This document shows positions 44,131 to 55,429 of a stretch of DNA of 64,000 nt, piece after piece. Positions within the stretch are counted from its first letter, which is position 1, and each line of letters opens with the position of its first letter. Source of the DNA: Dipteris shenzhenensis (taxonomy: Eukaryota; Polypodiophyta; Polypodiopsida; Gleicheniales); assembly GCA_047967505.1 (NCBI GenBank), contig CM106538.1; one strand, written 5' to 3'. The notes beneath the pieces are model-generated. The model had not been told where the DNA came from. It saw nothing but the letters and a program-made list of their open reading frames with translations, and did not search any database. The position numbers and the translations under genes are program-made.

Positions 44131-46960
44131 GAATTTATTTTTTGAAGTTTTTAAATCTTGTCACTCTCTTTTTTTTCTTTCTATCCACAAAGGGATTGCA
44201 TTGAATCAATGGTGGAGGAGTATTTTTGAAGTTGATGCCTCTTATACTTGATTTTCTTAAGTTCTACTCAGTCTATTTAGCACTGCCTTTGTAAAGATCC
44301 TTCTAGCTCTCAAACAATTGATCTATTATTTAAAAAAGGATAGATAGTGGAGAGCCATTCCTATAATCAAATCCATTGGATAAAACCTGTGAGAGTAAAG
44401 AAGTAAGGTATTTATTTTTAGATAGCTCTATTCAAAAGGATTCTCCCACTTGGGAAAATATAGTATCCATATAGCAACAAGGGATCAAAAGCAAAATGAG
44501 AATTTGTCATTGAGTGAGAATCCTATTATGCTTGAGGGTTTTTCATGCACTTGTGCCTAGAGTTGTAGATTAGCAAGTACCACGAGCATCACTACCAGTG
44601 ACGGTTTGAACTAGAATATGGTAAACATGATGAATTCAAAGTAAATGAAAGAATAAAACTATTTCTAGGTTAGTAGGAGAACATAAGCCCTTGTGTCTAC
44701 TACATTGAGAGCTAAAGAAGGCTCTTATGTATGGTATCTTCAAAGATTAAAGAAGACCCTTTCTAGCTTCTTTATACCATATCTTTTCTTGAGGTATTAT
44801 ATATGCTATACAATGCCTAGAAATGTCATCTTGTTGTTTGCAGCATATGCTACACAATGCCTAAAAATGCCAAGAAATGGCATCTTGTTGTTTGCGGCAT
44901 CTAGTGGTGGATTAGTTATTAGAAGGACAATGCTAAAATCTCCCCAAGTTGTCATGGATGTGGTTGTACATAGGTGTTAGCATGGCATTGGAGCATAGGT
45001 CCTAAATGCAGTTATATTATAGTCATACATCCGATTAACACAATGTACAGTAATAATGAAACCTAGCATAATTTAACAAGAAGTAGCTAACCTAATGTAC
45101 ACAGGGTTGGGGGGGCACAAGGAAACCCATTGAGCCACCTCCCTTTCACCATAGCTAGGAGTCTTGGTGGATAGCAGGGCAACCACATGTCTAGGCGAGT
45201 TGAAGCAATGGATGAGCAGAGGTCAGTGTAGGGCAAAGAGAAAATGCTCGCCAGGAGGGCTACTATTTCCACGAGGCAAGGGGAGGCACAAGGTGTTGCT
45301 AGGAGGACTAGGAGAGAGTGGGGCAAAGGAGGCTAAGGGGCATCCACCATGGTTATATGCCTATGAAAGGAAAAAATAATTCTCACAAATATTTAGTGTG
45401 CGTGGAAACTATGGATTCCACCCATTAGAAGCTATGGATCTTATGGGGTGGAATCTATATTTGCGAAATGCCTACATCTCCATCCTCTTCCCTCTACACT
45501 AATGACAATGTGACTTGTGTTTAGAATCTATTTGGCATCATCGGTCACGAAGTTTCATTTCTTTGGCTAGGCCCTAACATCCATTACTCTTCAAGAGACC
45601 TTTGTCTCACCCTGCCCTACTCCTCCCTTTCCTCCTCTTTTGTAGTGTGCCTCATCCCCGCTAGCATAGAGCAATGAGAGGAAACTTGATCTGCTCTTGG
45701 CTAGAGAGGTAGCCACTGTTGTAAGGCTCATTGTTACCTCAATTGGAGCCTTGGTGCCTCCTTGATGGGCATCACAGCTCTGTCTACTAACTCAAATCAT
45801 TAGTCATGCCTTCTAATAGAACACCATTGTAACACATAAAATTAAGCATACTAACCAAAACATCCTAAATGACATGCCAAAATCCCTTATAAAATTCAAC
45901 CATGAGGCCATCTTGTTTTAGAGCATTCTCACAAGTCCTCTCCCATTCACTATCAACCATAGGGGAAGAATTGTCAAAGATGCAATCGCAAAATCAATCC
46001 AACCATGATGTCTAGGTTGTGCAATATTGTGAGAATATTCTTGAAATATGGAATCAAATGATATATGAATAACATGGTTACAAACTCTCTACAAGCTATG
46101 AAGGTGATAGCTCATGCAATCTTATCTAAATCTTGCTAAATCTTGCTGCCAAAATTTAATGGCCCTTTAATGGGCCGCCGCTTTTGAAATCCCCTCCTAA
46201 TCATCTTCCATCTTTCTCGCCATCTCCTTCTTCCCCATCCTCCATGATCCCCTCTTGCTAATTCAACACTCCTCCCTCCAGAGAGTACGCTTCATCGTCT
46301 CGTGTAGGCTCGCTCCTCAAAAAAGCTGTACACCTCCACCTGCAACTATCTCCATCGCCTCGTTCTCCAAGATTTTGTTCTGCGCCTTAACTTAATGGAT
46401 GAAAGCTAGGTATTTCCAATACCGAGGTCGCTCAATACCCATCTTGGTTGTTTATTTGAAGTTTGACTACTCCCCAATCTAATTATCAGCATTGTTTGGC
46501 TTTGCATTGTTGTCAATCCTCCATTTCAGTAGTTGCAGGCCTATACGTTCATTAACATAGAGACTACTTCGCAGCAACAAGAAGTCAACATGCCCCATTA
46601 GCTACAGCACTTTTCGACCTATGGGTTCTCCAATTGGTTCCAACTGTTAGCCGCAACACTGCTCGGTGAAACTTCTGTCCAAGTTCAAACCTGCAGGTAA
46701 TATAATATGAAAGCAGAGTAGAGCAAGGTACTATGGATTTTCTCATTACCTTCTCTTTGTGGAACTAGTTAATGGTTCTTTTGTTGTGTGATGCATCGGC
46801 TATCATTGCTCTTGTCACCGATCTTGGATCTTTCTGTCATCGATTTTGAGCAGACTCAAGCAATCGATGCCTGCTTTTCCTCCCATATGTATTTGATTCT
46901 CTAAACTAAAGTAAGTTATTTGGCTTGGGTACCTCTCCATTGTCCAAGGAAGAGTAGCAG
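44131..46960. other. intergenic, no supported gene
   Basis: A short duplicated segment at 44,802-44,902 (ATGCTACACAATGCC, CATCTTGTTGTTTGC) is the only structure I can support. From about 46,150 the base composition rises in GC, as expected in the 5' flank of the TIR gene. Confidence 0.45.
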
Positions 46961-46978
46961 GAGTTGTGACTTGTAGCC

Positions 46979-47500
46979 ATGCACAACTCGAAGAGAAAAA
47001 GGGACGCTGATGTGCTCGAGTGTGGCAAGGCCATTCAAAGGAGGGTGGCTCTGGATCCCCGTCTATTGGCACGCATCAGGTGTTTATCAGTCATCGTGGT
47101 CTAGAGATGAAGCATAAATTTGCTAATCACCTGTACCATTTTCTAGAGTTACTGGGAATCAAAGCATTTTTGGACATGAAGGAGCTCCCGAAAGGAGATG
47201 ACGTTTGCCCTTATATGCTGGACACTACTAGGAGAGCAATCATAGGAGTGCCTATCTTTACTAGAATTTACGCAGAGTCTCAGTGGTGTCTGGATGAGCT
47301 TGTGCAAATGATGGAGAGTAACACCACCCAGACGTCTAAGGTGATTCCAGTCTTTTATGACGTGACGCCAGAAGAGCTGAGGAAGAAGGATGGGCCGTTT
47401 GCAGAGGCTATCAAAGCCCATCGACAAGAAGGCAAGTATGACGAAGAGATGATCAGATGGTGGGAAAATGCCCTACAGCAGCTTGCAAACCCTGCTGAGA
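46979..47500 (+). pseudogene. TIR-domain exon of a TNL resistance gene, truncated
   Basis: TIR domains of plant resistance proteins are NAD-cleaving signalling modules. The frame from about 47,060 reads THQVFISHRGLEMKHKFANH, then GIKAFLDMKELPKGDD, TTRRAIIGVPIFTRIYAESQ, WCLDELVQMME and VIPVFYDVTPEELRKKDG, ending near MIRWWENALQQLANPA. The glutamate of WCLDEL, the catalytic position in this family, is present. The only upstream ATG (46,979) is in another frame, so a start or splice is broken. At about 47,495 similarity stops where the NB-ARC exon should follow, and Ty3 element sequence begins soon after. Motif wording resembles gymnosperm TNLs. Confidence 0.8.
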
Positions 47501-47689
47501 TGTTGTTACTGATGCACAGCACGGAGCTCCTCTGTCTCTTAAGTATGGACCTGATCTTCTTAAGTATGGGCTTGATCTTCTCATCAAATGTGCTCCCTCT
47601 CTGCCTCCTTAATACTCTCTCCCTCTTTAATAGTGACTGATCCATCTCTATGATACTCTATCCTGAGAGCTTTTCTTTTTTGAGAAAAC

Positions 47690-48134
47690 TTTTGCGAGAG
47701 CCAAACCAACAACTGCATCCAACAATGTGTCCTGAAAAGGCAATGGAAAAGGATCTGTTTGTGTTACTACATTCAATTTTCTGTAATCCACATAGATTCT
47801 CAACTTGCCATTTTTCTTAGGAACTATGACTATAGGAGATAGCCATGTCACTGCTTCCAAGGGATAAATAAATCCAACTCTGAGCAGCTTATCAAGCTCC
47901 TCCTTGACCTGTTTTGCATAATTTGGATTCATATCTTTAAGATACTACAGGAACTGCATCTTTCTTCAGATTTATTCTATGCATACAGAATTGTGGATCT
48001 ACCCCCTTCATGTCTGTATACTTCCATGCAAATATATCTTTGAATTCCTTGAGAAGTTCAGTTAGTTGTTCTCTGAACTGACCCTCCACATGGACACTGA
48101 TTTTGACCATTCTAGGCTCTTCCTCTGAACCCAA
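47690..48134 (-). pseudogene. pol: Ty3-1 reverse transcriptase, N-terminal part
   Basis: The sequence includes LKEFKDIFAWKYTDMKGVDP, then NPNYAKQVKEELDKLLRVGF, WLSPIVIVPKKNGKLRIYVD and YRKLNVVTQTDPFPLPF. These are motifs A-B of a Ty3 RT, with the usual CVDYR read as YVDYR. A frameshift near 47,940 splits the two parts, and the catalytic palm is missing. Confidence 0.9.
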
Positions 48135-48279
48135 GTTCAGAGCCTACAATTCATCTTGTCTGCCCTTACTGTTTTGGACATTTGCTCCTCAAACATTTCT
48201 CTGCTTGTATAATTTGTTGCACATGCATTTTTTGCATCTATTCTGAACTTAGAGTATCTGTATCTGATCGGTCTGATCC

Positions 48280-49451
48280 TTACAAATCTGGTTGTTCCAT
48301 GCTCTCTGAATGATCCTTTAGTTTAGATTTCTTTTGATCTTTCTCCACTTTGTATTGTTCCATAATTCTTACCACATCTATGTCAAAGACGGGAATAACT
48401 GACTCATTGGCCCTGAGGAATGCTTCCTCTTCATCCTCCTCTATTTCATTTGCCATGCTAATTGCCTGAGCATGCAATGCCCTTGCATGAATTGGTAAGA
48501 TTGTAGTTGGAACCATATTCAGTCTGATTTTCTTTTTGCCTTTTCTGAGTGTAACTCTACTCTTTCCCCAATCCATTTTAAGCTTGGCCTGATTAAACCA
48601 TGGTCTTCCTAACAGTAAAGGGTATGGACTATGATTTTCCTCCATCTGAAGCACCACTAAATTCACTAGGTAAGACAAACCTGCCACCACTATTTCCTAT
48701 CTTTTGAGTATGCCCAATGGCTGTATCCTCCTCTGATCAGCCATCTTTACTTGGAATGGCACCTCCTCCAATCTGGGTAGTTTCAGCTTCCTATACAGGA
48801 ATTCTGGTAATATGTTCACACCTGAACCTCCATCCAACAGAACTCCCTGAATTGTTTCTTTGCTGAATTGAAATTCTATCTTAGGAACTAGATAGTCCAC
48901 ATCTTCTGGTTCTACTTTGACAACATTAACATCATCTGGCTTCCCCTCTGTATTCAAATCTGACCCAGAAACTTTGTCAGAACATTCTTTCTGAATTCAG
49001 GGACCAAACTGAGCAACTGATCTAATGTGATTGTTGTATGCTCCATCATCCTAGAAATATCTTTACTTTGTTGGATTTGATCCTGTACATGTTTGTCAGC
49101 CATCTGCTCTTCCATTTTCTTCTGATCTGATTCTTCCTGAAGCTCTAATACTTTGTTCCTCAGCTTGTGAACTTGTTTGAGCACTTTCTTTTGGCACTGC
49201 TGTTGTGCCTCCCAAACTCTGGGATCCTCTAAAGATAATTCTGAAACATCTAAATCACTTCTGAACTGCTTTCCAGATCTTGTGATAGCCAAAACTTCAG
49301 GTGGATCTTCAGGGACTTCCTCTACTTGAATGCATTTAGAGCAGTCACACTCCACATGCAACACCTTTGAATCAGACTGGTCCACTTTCATCTCCTCCAT
49401 AATGGTTTTCTGTTCCATTTGATCCACAATGACTACATTAGCTTGTGGCAT
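48280..49451 (-). pseudogene. pol: Ty3-1 protease region
   Basis: A coiled-coil-like linker (CQKKVLKQVHKLRNKVLELQ) precedes the protease, VLLDGGSGVNILPEF near 48,840, and a later segment PYPLLLGRPWFNQAKLKMDW. DGGSG replaces the usual DSGA and is seen in some plant Ty3 lineages as far as I recall. The acidic motif EEDEEEAFLRANES also occurs in the second Ty3 element at 55.6 kb. Confidence 0.75.
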
Positions 49452-49469
49452 TTTGTTTGACTGAATTGG

Positions 49470-50610
49470 CTATTTGCCAGTTGATTGCCTTTGATTATCA
49501 TACCTTATAATTGGTATTCCCCTTTCCTCTCTATGCTTGCACCAAAGTGGGCAATCAGGACCCTGTCTGTGATCTCCTCCACAATAAGTGCAGCTATTCT
49601 GTGTTGATGATGATGATGCACAAGCGTGTGGGCCAGGTGGTCCCCAATTCCTTTGCTGGAATCTTTTTGGTGGTCCCCTTGGTCCCCTACTGCTCTCAGC
49701 TTGCACAATATTTGCAAAAGTTGGTGGTTGCACTACTTCTGTTCTGTTTTTATTTTTCAGGGTATCAACAATCATCTTGCCCAGATCCTCTGAAGTCTTC
49801 TTCTTGGACTTCATGTGTTTTCTGGACTTTTCCTTGCTTTTTCCCTTACCTTTCTAGTTTCTCTTTTTTTTGTCCTCATCATCAGAATCTGAATCTTCTT
49901 CCTCCTCAGAATTTGAATCTGAATTCTCACTGCCTGAGTCAGAGTTTGCATCTGAGTCTGACTCATCATCAGAATCTTCATCTGAATAACTATCAGAATC
50001 TGATTTCTTGCTATGCTTCTTGTCCTTACTTTGGTGTTTGCTCTTCTTCTTAGAGGGTGACCCTTTGAATTTCCCCATTCTCTTTTCTGCTCTTCTGGTA
50101 GCACCCACCAATGCATTGAATCCTCGCACCTGCAGGAATATCTTGGCTTGCAACTGATGTCCTGAGAGATTTTCTGAGTCCTTTACAGAACCACTCCCCC
50201 AATGTCTCATTGGTGGCCCTCTCATTTGCAGCCAGTCATCCATTCAGATCTAAAAACTTCTGAGCAAAATCCTCAAGAAGCAATTTTTTCTGTTTCAATC
50301 CTTGTAGCTTGGTTCTGATATCTATGGGAGTCTTTTCTTTTCTGAATCTCCCCAGAAATGCCTCCTGCAATGCCTGAGTAGTATTGAAGTGAGCAATACC
50401 ATACTGCCTAAACAAATTCATAGCTTTGGCCTCCAATGTGGCAGCAAACTGTTGCATTTTCACATCATCTCCATACACCCCATTAAATCCACTTGCACCC
50501 CATTTTGTCTCAAACTGAGCTACATGGGCATCAGGGTCCTCTTTCTTGGATTTTCCCTCAAAATGTGCAAATTTAACTTTGGGGTTTGCTGGATTAGGTG
50601 GTTGAGCCAT
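49470..50610 (-). pseudogene. gag: Ty3-1 gag
   Basis: The ATG at 50,610 opens MAQPPNPANPKVKFAHFEGK. The retrotransposon gag core follows (TLEAKAMNLFRQYGI, LQEAFLGRFRKEKTPID). A shift near 50,240 leads into GPPMRHWGSGSVKDSENLSG, then a striking Ser/Asp/Glu run (49,880-50,010). A variant zinc knuckle CTYCGGDHRQGPDC lies near 49,590. The length and zinc motif fit a plant non-chromoviral Ty3 gag. Confidence 0.82.
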
Positions 50611-50879
50611 TACTGGTCTTAGAATGTATTTTTATTTTTTTTCAAAATTTTATATTTGTGTATTAGAATTGTGTATTAATTTGGGAAGAGTTTGTGTTTA
50701 TTATAGTTAAACTCAAACCCATGAGTCATGCATACAAATTTTTATTATAATGATTAAATTTAAACTCACCAGTCATGCACAAATTGGCAATCTAAATTTT
50801 GCAGGTCATGCACACACAGGTGGAGGGGGGGTTATAATTAAGGTTCTCATTTTATTTTGAAGTACATCGGTCTCCTATC

Positions 50880-52060
50880 ATGGCATTTTTTTTCAGGATT
50901 CAAGTGATTGACTATGATAATAAGCAGGAATTAGGTGTTGTTAGGGTGACAAGAGACACAGGTCATCCCACATTCTCTCATATTCGTGAACAAATTGAAG
51001 GTGATGAGCTTCTATTGGAACCCTTTGAGTTTGTTGAGGATGAATATACAATAACCAAACGGCAAGAGGAACGATGGACAATCAATGATCAACTCTTAGT
51101 GCACATCAAGAGAAGTCTATGCCGCATAGAGGAAACTCCTTATCCATGTAAAAGACATTGCACTCAACTAGCTGATGACATAAATCTTGATGCCCAAGTG
51201 CACATGTCTTCAAAGCTTTCTAGTAGATTACTAAGCCCAAATATTCTTGAACTTTGGGAACGTGAATGTGATAGAGTTAGAAGGAAATGGTAGTGTCAAG
51301 GGATGATAAGTTTGAGTTGCATTATGAGGACTTCAATGGGGTGCCCCATGTGCGAATTTGGTGTCATGAGTGTAATGAACTTTATGGTAAAGGATTGATA
51401 GAAGGCAAGCATGCAGCATACAATTGCTTCTCTAACTTCATGAGATTTCACATATTAGAAAGTAAAAAGCATGAGCTCAAGTATATGGTTGCTCGAGGAC
51501 TACAAAAAGAAGATATGCCCAAAGTAGTGCATCAACCGACAAAGGATGATAAAACACAGATAGAAGATGCGATAGAGAAGATGAAATCTTTTATGTCCAC
51601 AAATGAAGGTATTATTTGTTCCTTTATTCCTCAATTAGTATTTGCCATCTTCTTACATTAAGTCTCTTACTCATCTCCTATTGTTTCAATAGGTTGGGAT
51701 TTTGAGGTTGTTGAAGCTACAATACATGATTTTAAGGACAAAAGCTTGGTGAAGGTGTGATGCAAATATGATGATGCATGGTTGCGTTTATGTCCTCCAA
51801 GATCAGATTTGTACATGGTTCTCAATGAACACACAAAGTCAAACTCTCATATCAAGTCGCTCATGAGAAAATATGAAAATCCAAAGGTAGCACTCACTGG
51901 CTTGCGAGGGCATCCTCAAAAGGATAAGGAGCATGATCCAAAGCAAAGATCTCTTAGCAACTTTTTGGTTTCAACAAAAACTAGAAGCCCAAGTACGAGT
52001 GCTTTCTCTGTTGATTCAAGTTTTAATAGAGAAAATGAATCTTCTTTTTGTAAATTTTGA
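50880..52060 (+). CDS. unrecognised multi-exon zinc-finger-like gene
   Basis: The ATG at 50,880 opens a frame with RIQVIDYDNKQELGVVRVT, EDEYTITKRQEERWTINDQ and NILELWERECDRVRRKW, to 51,293. An overlapping frame from 51,287 has HYEDFNGVPHVRIWCHECNE with a later NCFSNFMRFHILESKKHE, which looks like a CX2C...HX(n)H finger. A third segment (51,782-52,060) carries LCPPRSDLYMVLNEHTKSNS and a basic tail. The changes of frame coincide with possible introns (GTATTATTTG at 51,610; TTTCAATAG before 51,693). I do not know the family. It faces the transposase-like gene on the other strand, tail to tail. Confidence 0.4.
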
Positions 52061-52419
52061 CTTGCTATGTTGGGGCCTTTGGAGCCATGAGGTCAAAGTA
52101 GGTAACAAGTATGTCAAGATAAAGCCTGAGTGGTGTCGTTAAATATTGAACAAACAATATATTGAAATTGTGAACAAATTGTATTACGTTTAGATCATAT
52201 GTTTCACAAAAGAAATACTTTTGATGCATGACACCAAGAGTCACTTGTTCCACAAAAAAAAATTCTATTGATTGAGTTTGAAAACATGTGGACATAACAC
52301 CAATAAGTTACAAATGAGTCCTATTCATGTTTACTTGTCCATTTATGGTTTCTAAATATCTTCGATTCCCTCCATTGTCTATGTCTCTCTACTGCCATTG
52401 AATTGTCTAGAGTTTGTCT

Positions 52420-55235
52420 TCATCTTTGCTTTTGGGCTAGAAGAAAAGCAAGCTTGATTTTGGAGCTAGCAACTTTTCTTTTAGCATGCAGCCTCTGTAG
52501 TATGCCTCGGTAAAACCATTGGAAGACTTCCTTCAGACTATTTGCCTTCTGACTCCCTCCATAGTGTTGTGTGTGTCTGAAAAATGCATTACGTGCCATG
52601 TAGTGAGACTTCTCCATGCTTGGGTAGACCAAATTGCTGGGCATCGATACTTTTTGACAAAATAGGAAAGGTGGTTGTAGATGATATGCTGTAAGACATA
52701 AGAATGCATAGTAAGTAATTAAAAAAAGAGGATCACAGTTAAGTAAAAGAAAAAGACAGAACCTTACCATGTAGTGAGTTATATTGCAGGTTGTCCACGT
52801 GTCTTTCATTGACTTCCCAAAATGTTTAATTGCCTCCTCAAAGTTCTTGTAATCACTCTTTGTCCATGTTACTTTGTCACAGAACATGAAGAGTTGATCA
52901 AGAGACCTCCACACCTCTGCCTTCCTATTTCATGCTTCCCCATCTGCCTCATGATCTTTCACAGCATTATGGACTTGCTTCCACAATCCATAATTAATCT
53001 TTGAAACTGTTCTACCTTGCCTTACTTGCTTACTATGTTTGGGTCGAGACAAGAATCTTCTTGCCTTAACACCACCAATAGAGGGCTTGATTGATACCTC
53101 CTTGCCATTGGTAGACTTTTTAATTTAATCCTCTGTGATTTGAACATCTCCTCCATGCAAACCTATATCGGATAACACTTTTTCCAATGCTTGAAGAGCA
53201 TCCTTTCTTTTTTTTTTGGGACGGAGTTTCCAAGCAAATCCAATATATAAAAATACCAATTTCTCAATAATTCGACATAGACCATGCAATGTGTAGATGT
53301 GAACATTACATAGTGGAATGTCCAGAATGGCCTTGAAGTCAGGGTCAACTTTATCTCTATTAGGTGCTCTCTTCCACCATTTTGAATCCATTACTTGAGC
53401 TGATTCTTTGCAATAAAGACAAGGAGACTTTGAGTCACCTCCTTTACTAATGTTATACATGCACTTAAGTGTTTTAAGATCCCCGGCCATGTGCCACTCT
53501 ACTTGAAAATCACCTTTTCTTGCAACATGGAGATTCTCGCCTTGCACTTGTCTTTTGATTATTCTTGGTATTTACGTGTGGTGAAACACCCAATCTAGTG
53601 TTTCATGGTCTTCTGTCTTCACCTGCCAGATTATAGAAAATAAAAGTCTTACTATAATAGATTTGAAAACAATGACCAAAATCAAATATAAAACAAAAAA
53701 TGATCATACTTGGAACGAGCCTAACCACCATATGTGTTTCTCTGACTGCACACTAAAATACTTCGAACTCGCTTCAGTCAATGATGTATCAATTGCTCCA
53801 TTCATCAATGTAATAGTAACTCTTTCCATTTTCTTTTCCTTTACAACCTCACACTCATCCAGTTTGATAACAAATTTCAAAATGCCTTTGCATTCCTCAA
53901 ATGTTATTCCATAAAACTCGACCATTCTTCTTTGAAGTTGTTGTAGATCTACAAATATATTGTTCCAAGGATCATACACAGTGGTTCCTTTACCACCATG
54001 AAATATTTCTTTAATATATATATATTGCCCAATAAATTCATCTATACTTTCATTCAAATGACCTCTTATCCTCCACACGGTTGCTGGATTTGGCAGTAAA
54101 ACTCGTTTAATCCTTTGATCTTTCAAAGTTGAGGATATCGCATGGAAAATCGAACTATATCTCTTCCTGCTAACTCCACTAACATCAAGAGCCTCTTGGA
54201 TTATAGTGCCATCAAATTGATTATTGGATACAAAGTACTCTACAACATTGCATTTGACTATTTTGTATTTTTTTTCCTCAATCAAACCTTTTGCTACACC
54301 GCAAGAAAGCAATCCTTTCATTTGTTTAACAAGAAGAAGGTTTGGGTCCATATTTTCTTTTGCAGGCTCCAATAATTTCCTGTAGTAACAACACAATATG
54401 CCTATATCATTCAGCACCTCCATTCTTGTTTTGCGATAATCGATGAAATAGATGTAGTCATTTGAGAGCCTTTTTGAGTATACAAAATGATAATTTCAAT
54501 CTAACCTTGCTTCCTGAATTCGTCACTTGCATCCACCAGTCCCAGCCTTCAAATTTGCAATGTTTTTAATCTTCCTACTACGTAGTCTGTCTCCAAGCAC
54601 GGTTCTCTTCTTTCTTGCTCTTGTCAACGCTTTTTTACTCTTTGAATGCTCCTCAATTTCATTATGCAACTACTGCTCCAATTTTGCACGAATGGCTATC
54701 TCTTGCATCTTGGCCCCCTTTTCTTGTAGGTACATCATTTTATACATTTCTGCAAATGCAGACTGCACTAAAATATAACTAAGAAGTCCATTTTGTCCAT
54801 CACCGGCAAACCTCAGTAATGTGGTGGGATTGACAAACCTCAGTAATGTGGTGGGATTGACAAATGGAGGTGTAGAGTTTTTTACTTGACATTTTGGACA
54901 TATGCTTCTATTGCACCATAAGTCAATATGTTGAAGCCCTTCTCTTCTCATATTTTCCTGCTGTTGAGCATTGAGCATCGTATCCTTTCGTCTTTTTTAT
55001 GCTTGAGCATATTGTTCTTCTAAGTCGATGTGAAGATGGTGTAATCGCTTCTTCTGAGATAGTGACTCACTAGTATCGGCCATTTTTGGTGCTTCTGAGG
55101 TTGCGAAGTTTGTTTTTCAATCTCATAGTCATTTTGTAACATGAATCGTGGAAGTGTGGCAGTATCCATGTGAATATTTTGAAAACTTGCCATCACCAAG
55201 TTCAGTGATGGATTCTTTATGAAAGGCCTGCACAC
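52420..55235 (-). pseudogene. transposase-like multi-exon gene, family uncertain
   Basis: From 5' to 3' on the minus strand: DTATLPRFMLQNDYEIEKQT; a coiled-coil part with LWCNRSICPKCQVKNSTPPF, AFAEMYKMMYLQEKGAKMQE and a basic end; a 239-codon block (54,423-53,704) with GKGTTVYDPWNNIFVDLQQL and FVIKLDECEVVKEKKMERVT; then HMAGDLKTLKCMYNISKGGD with SPCLYC and IYTLHGLCRIIEKLVFLYIG; then SMEKSHYMARNAFFRHTQHY with VFQWFYRGILQRL. Gains of intron-like joins fit splicing. The layout (K.D, ..GD.K.L, PC.YC, then ..EK.H..AR..F.RHT) resembles large uncharacterised transposase-like proteins of animals and plants. A few stops suggest decay. Confidence 0.45.
54807..54863. repeat. 27 bp in-frame tandem duplication
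   Basis: The unit ACAAACCTCAGTAATGTGGT plus seven bases occurs twice, adding a second VNPTTLLRF to the minus-strand protein without shifting the frame. Confidence 0.95.
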
Positions 55236-55429
55236 GTCGGCAAAAGAGATGCGGAATCTTTGGTAAACAAAAAAAAAATCTAAGGAGATAATGTAAAATC
55301 GTGTTAGTCAGACAAAAGATTATCTTATTCCTTTTTGAATTGACAGTTCTGTAGTCCTTACTGACAGTTCTGAGTCACGTTTCTGTATTTTACTATTTTT
55401 GAGGTCTTTTAGGAGAGAAATAAATCAAA
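55236..55429. other. gap between transposase-like gene and Ty3-2
   Basis: AT-rich, with TTACTGACAGTTCTGAGT and GACAGTTCTGTAGTC near-repeats. I could not identify a terminal inverted repeat here. Confidence 0.3.

Larger units (their letters stand above)
47690..50610 (-). mobile_element. Ty3/gypsy retrotransposon, truncated, element 1
   Basis: Minus-strand order is gag, protease, RT. The RT ends near 47,700 before its YMDD-type motif, so the 3' half (RNase H, integrase, LTR) is lost. No LTR pair or target duplication is found. The 5' flank 50,620-50,870 may hold LTR or leader sequence with repeated GTCATGCA words. It lies next to the truncated TIR exon. Confidence 0.85.

Noticed and set aside
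49511-50053. Long plus-strand frame in Ty3-1
   Set aside because: It is the antisense shadow of the acidic gag segment on the minus strand.
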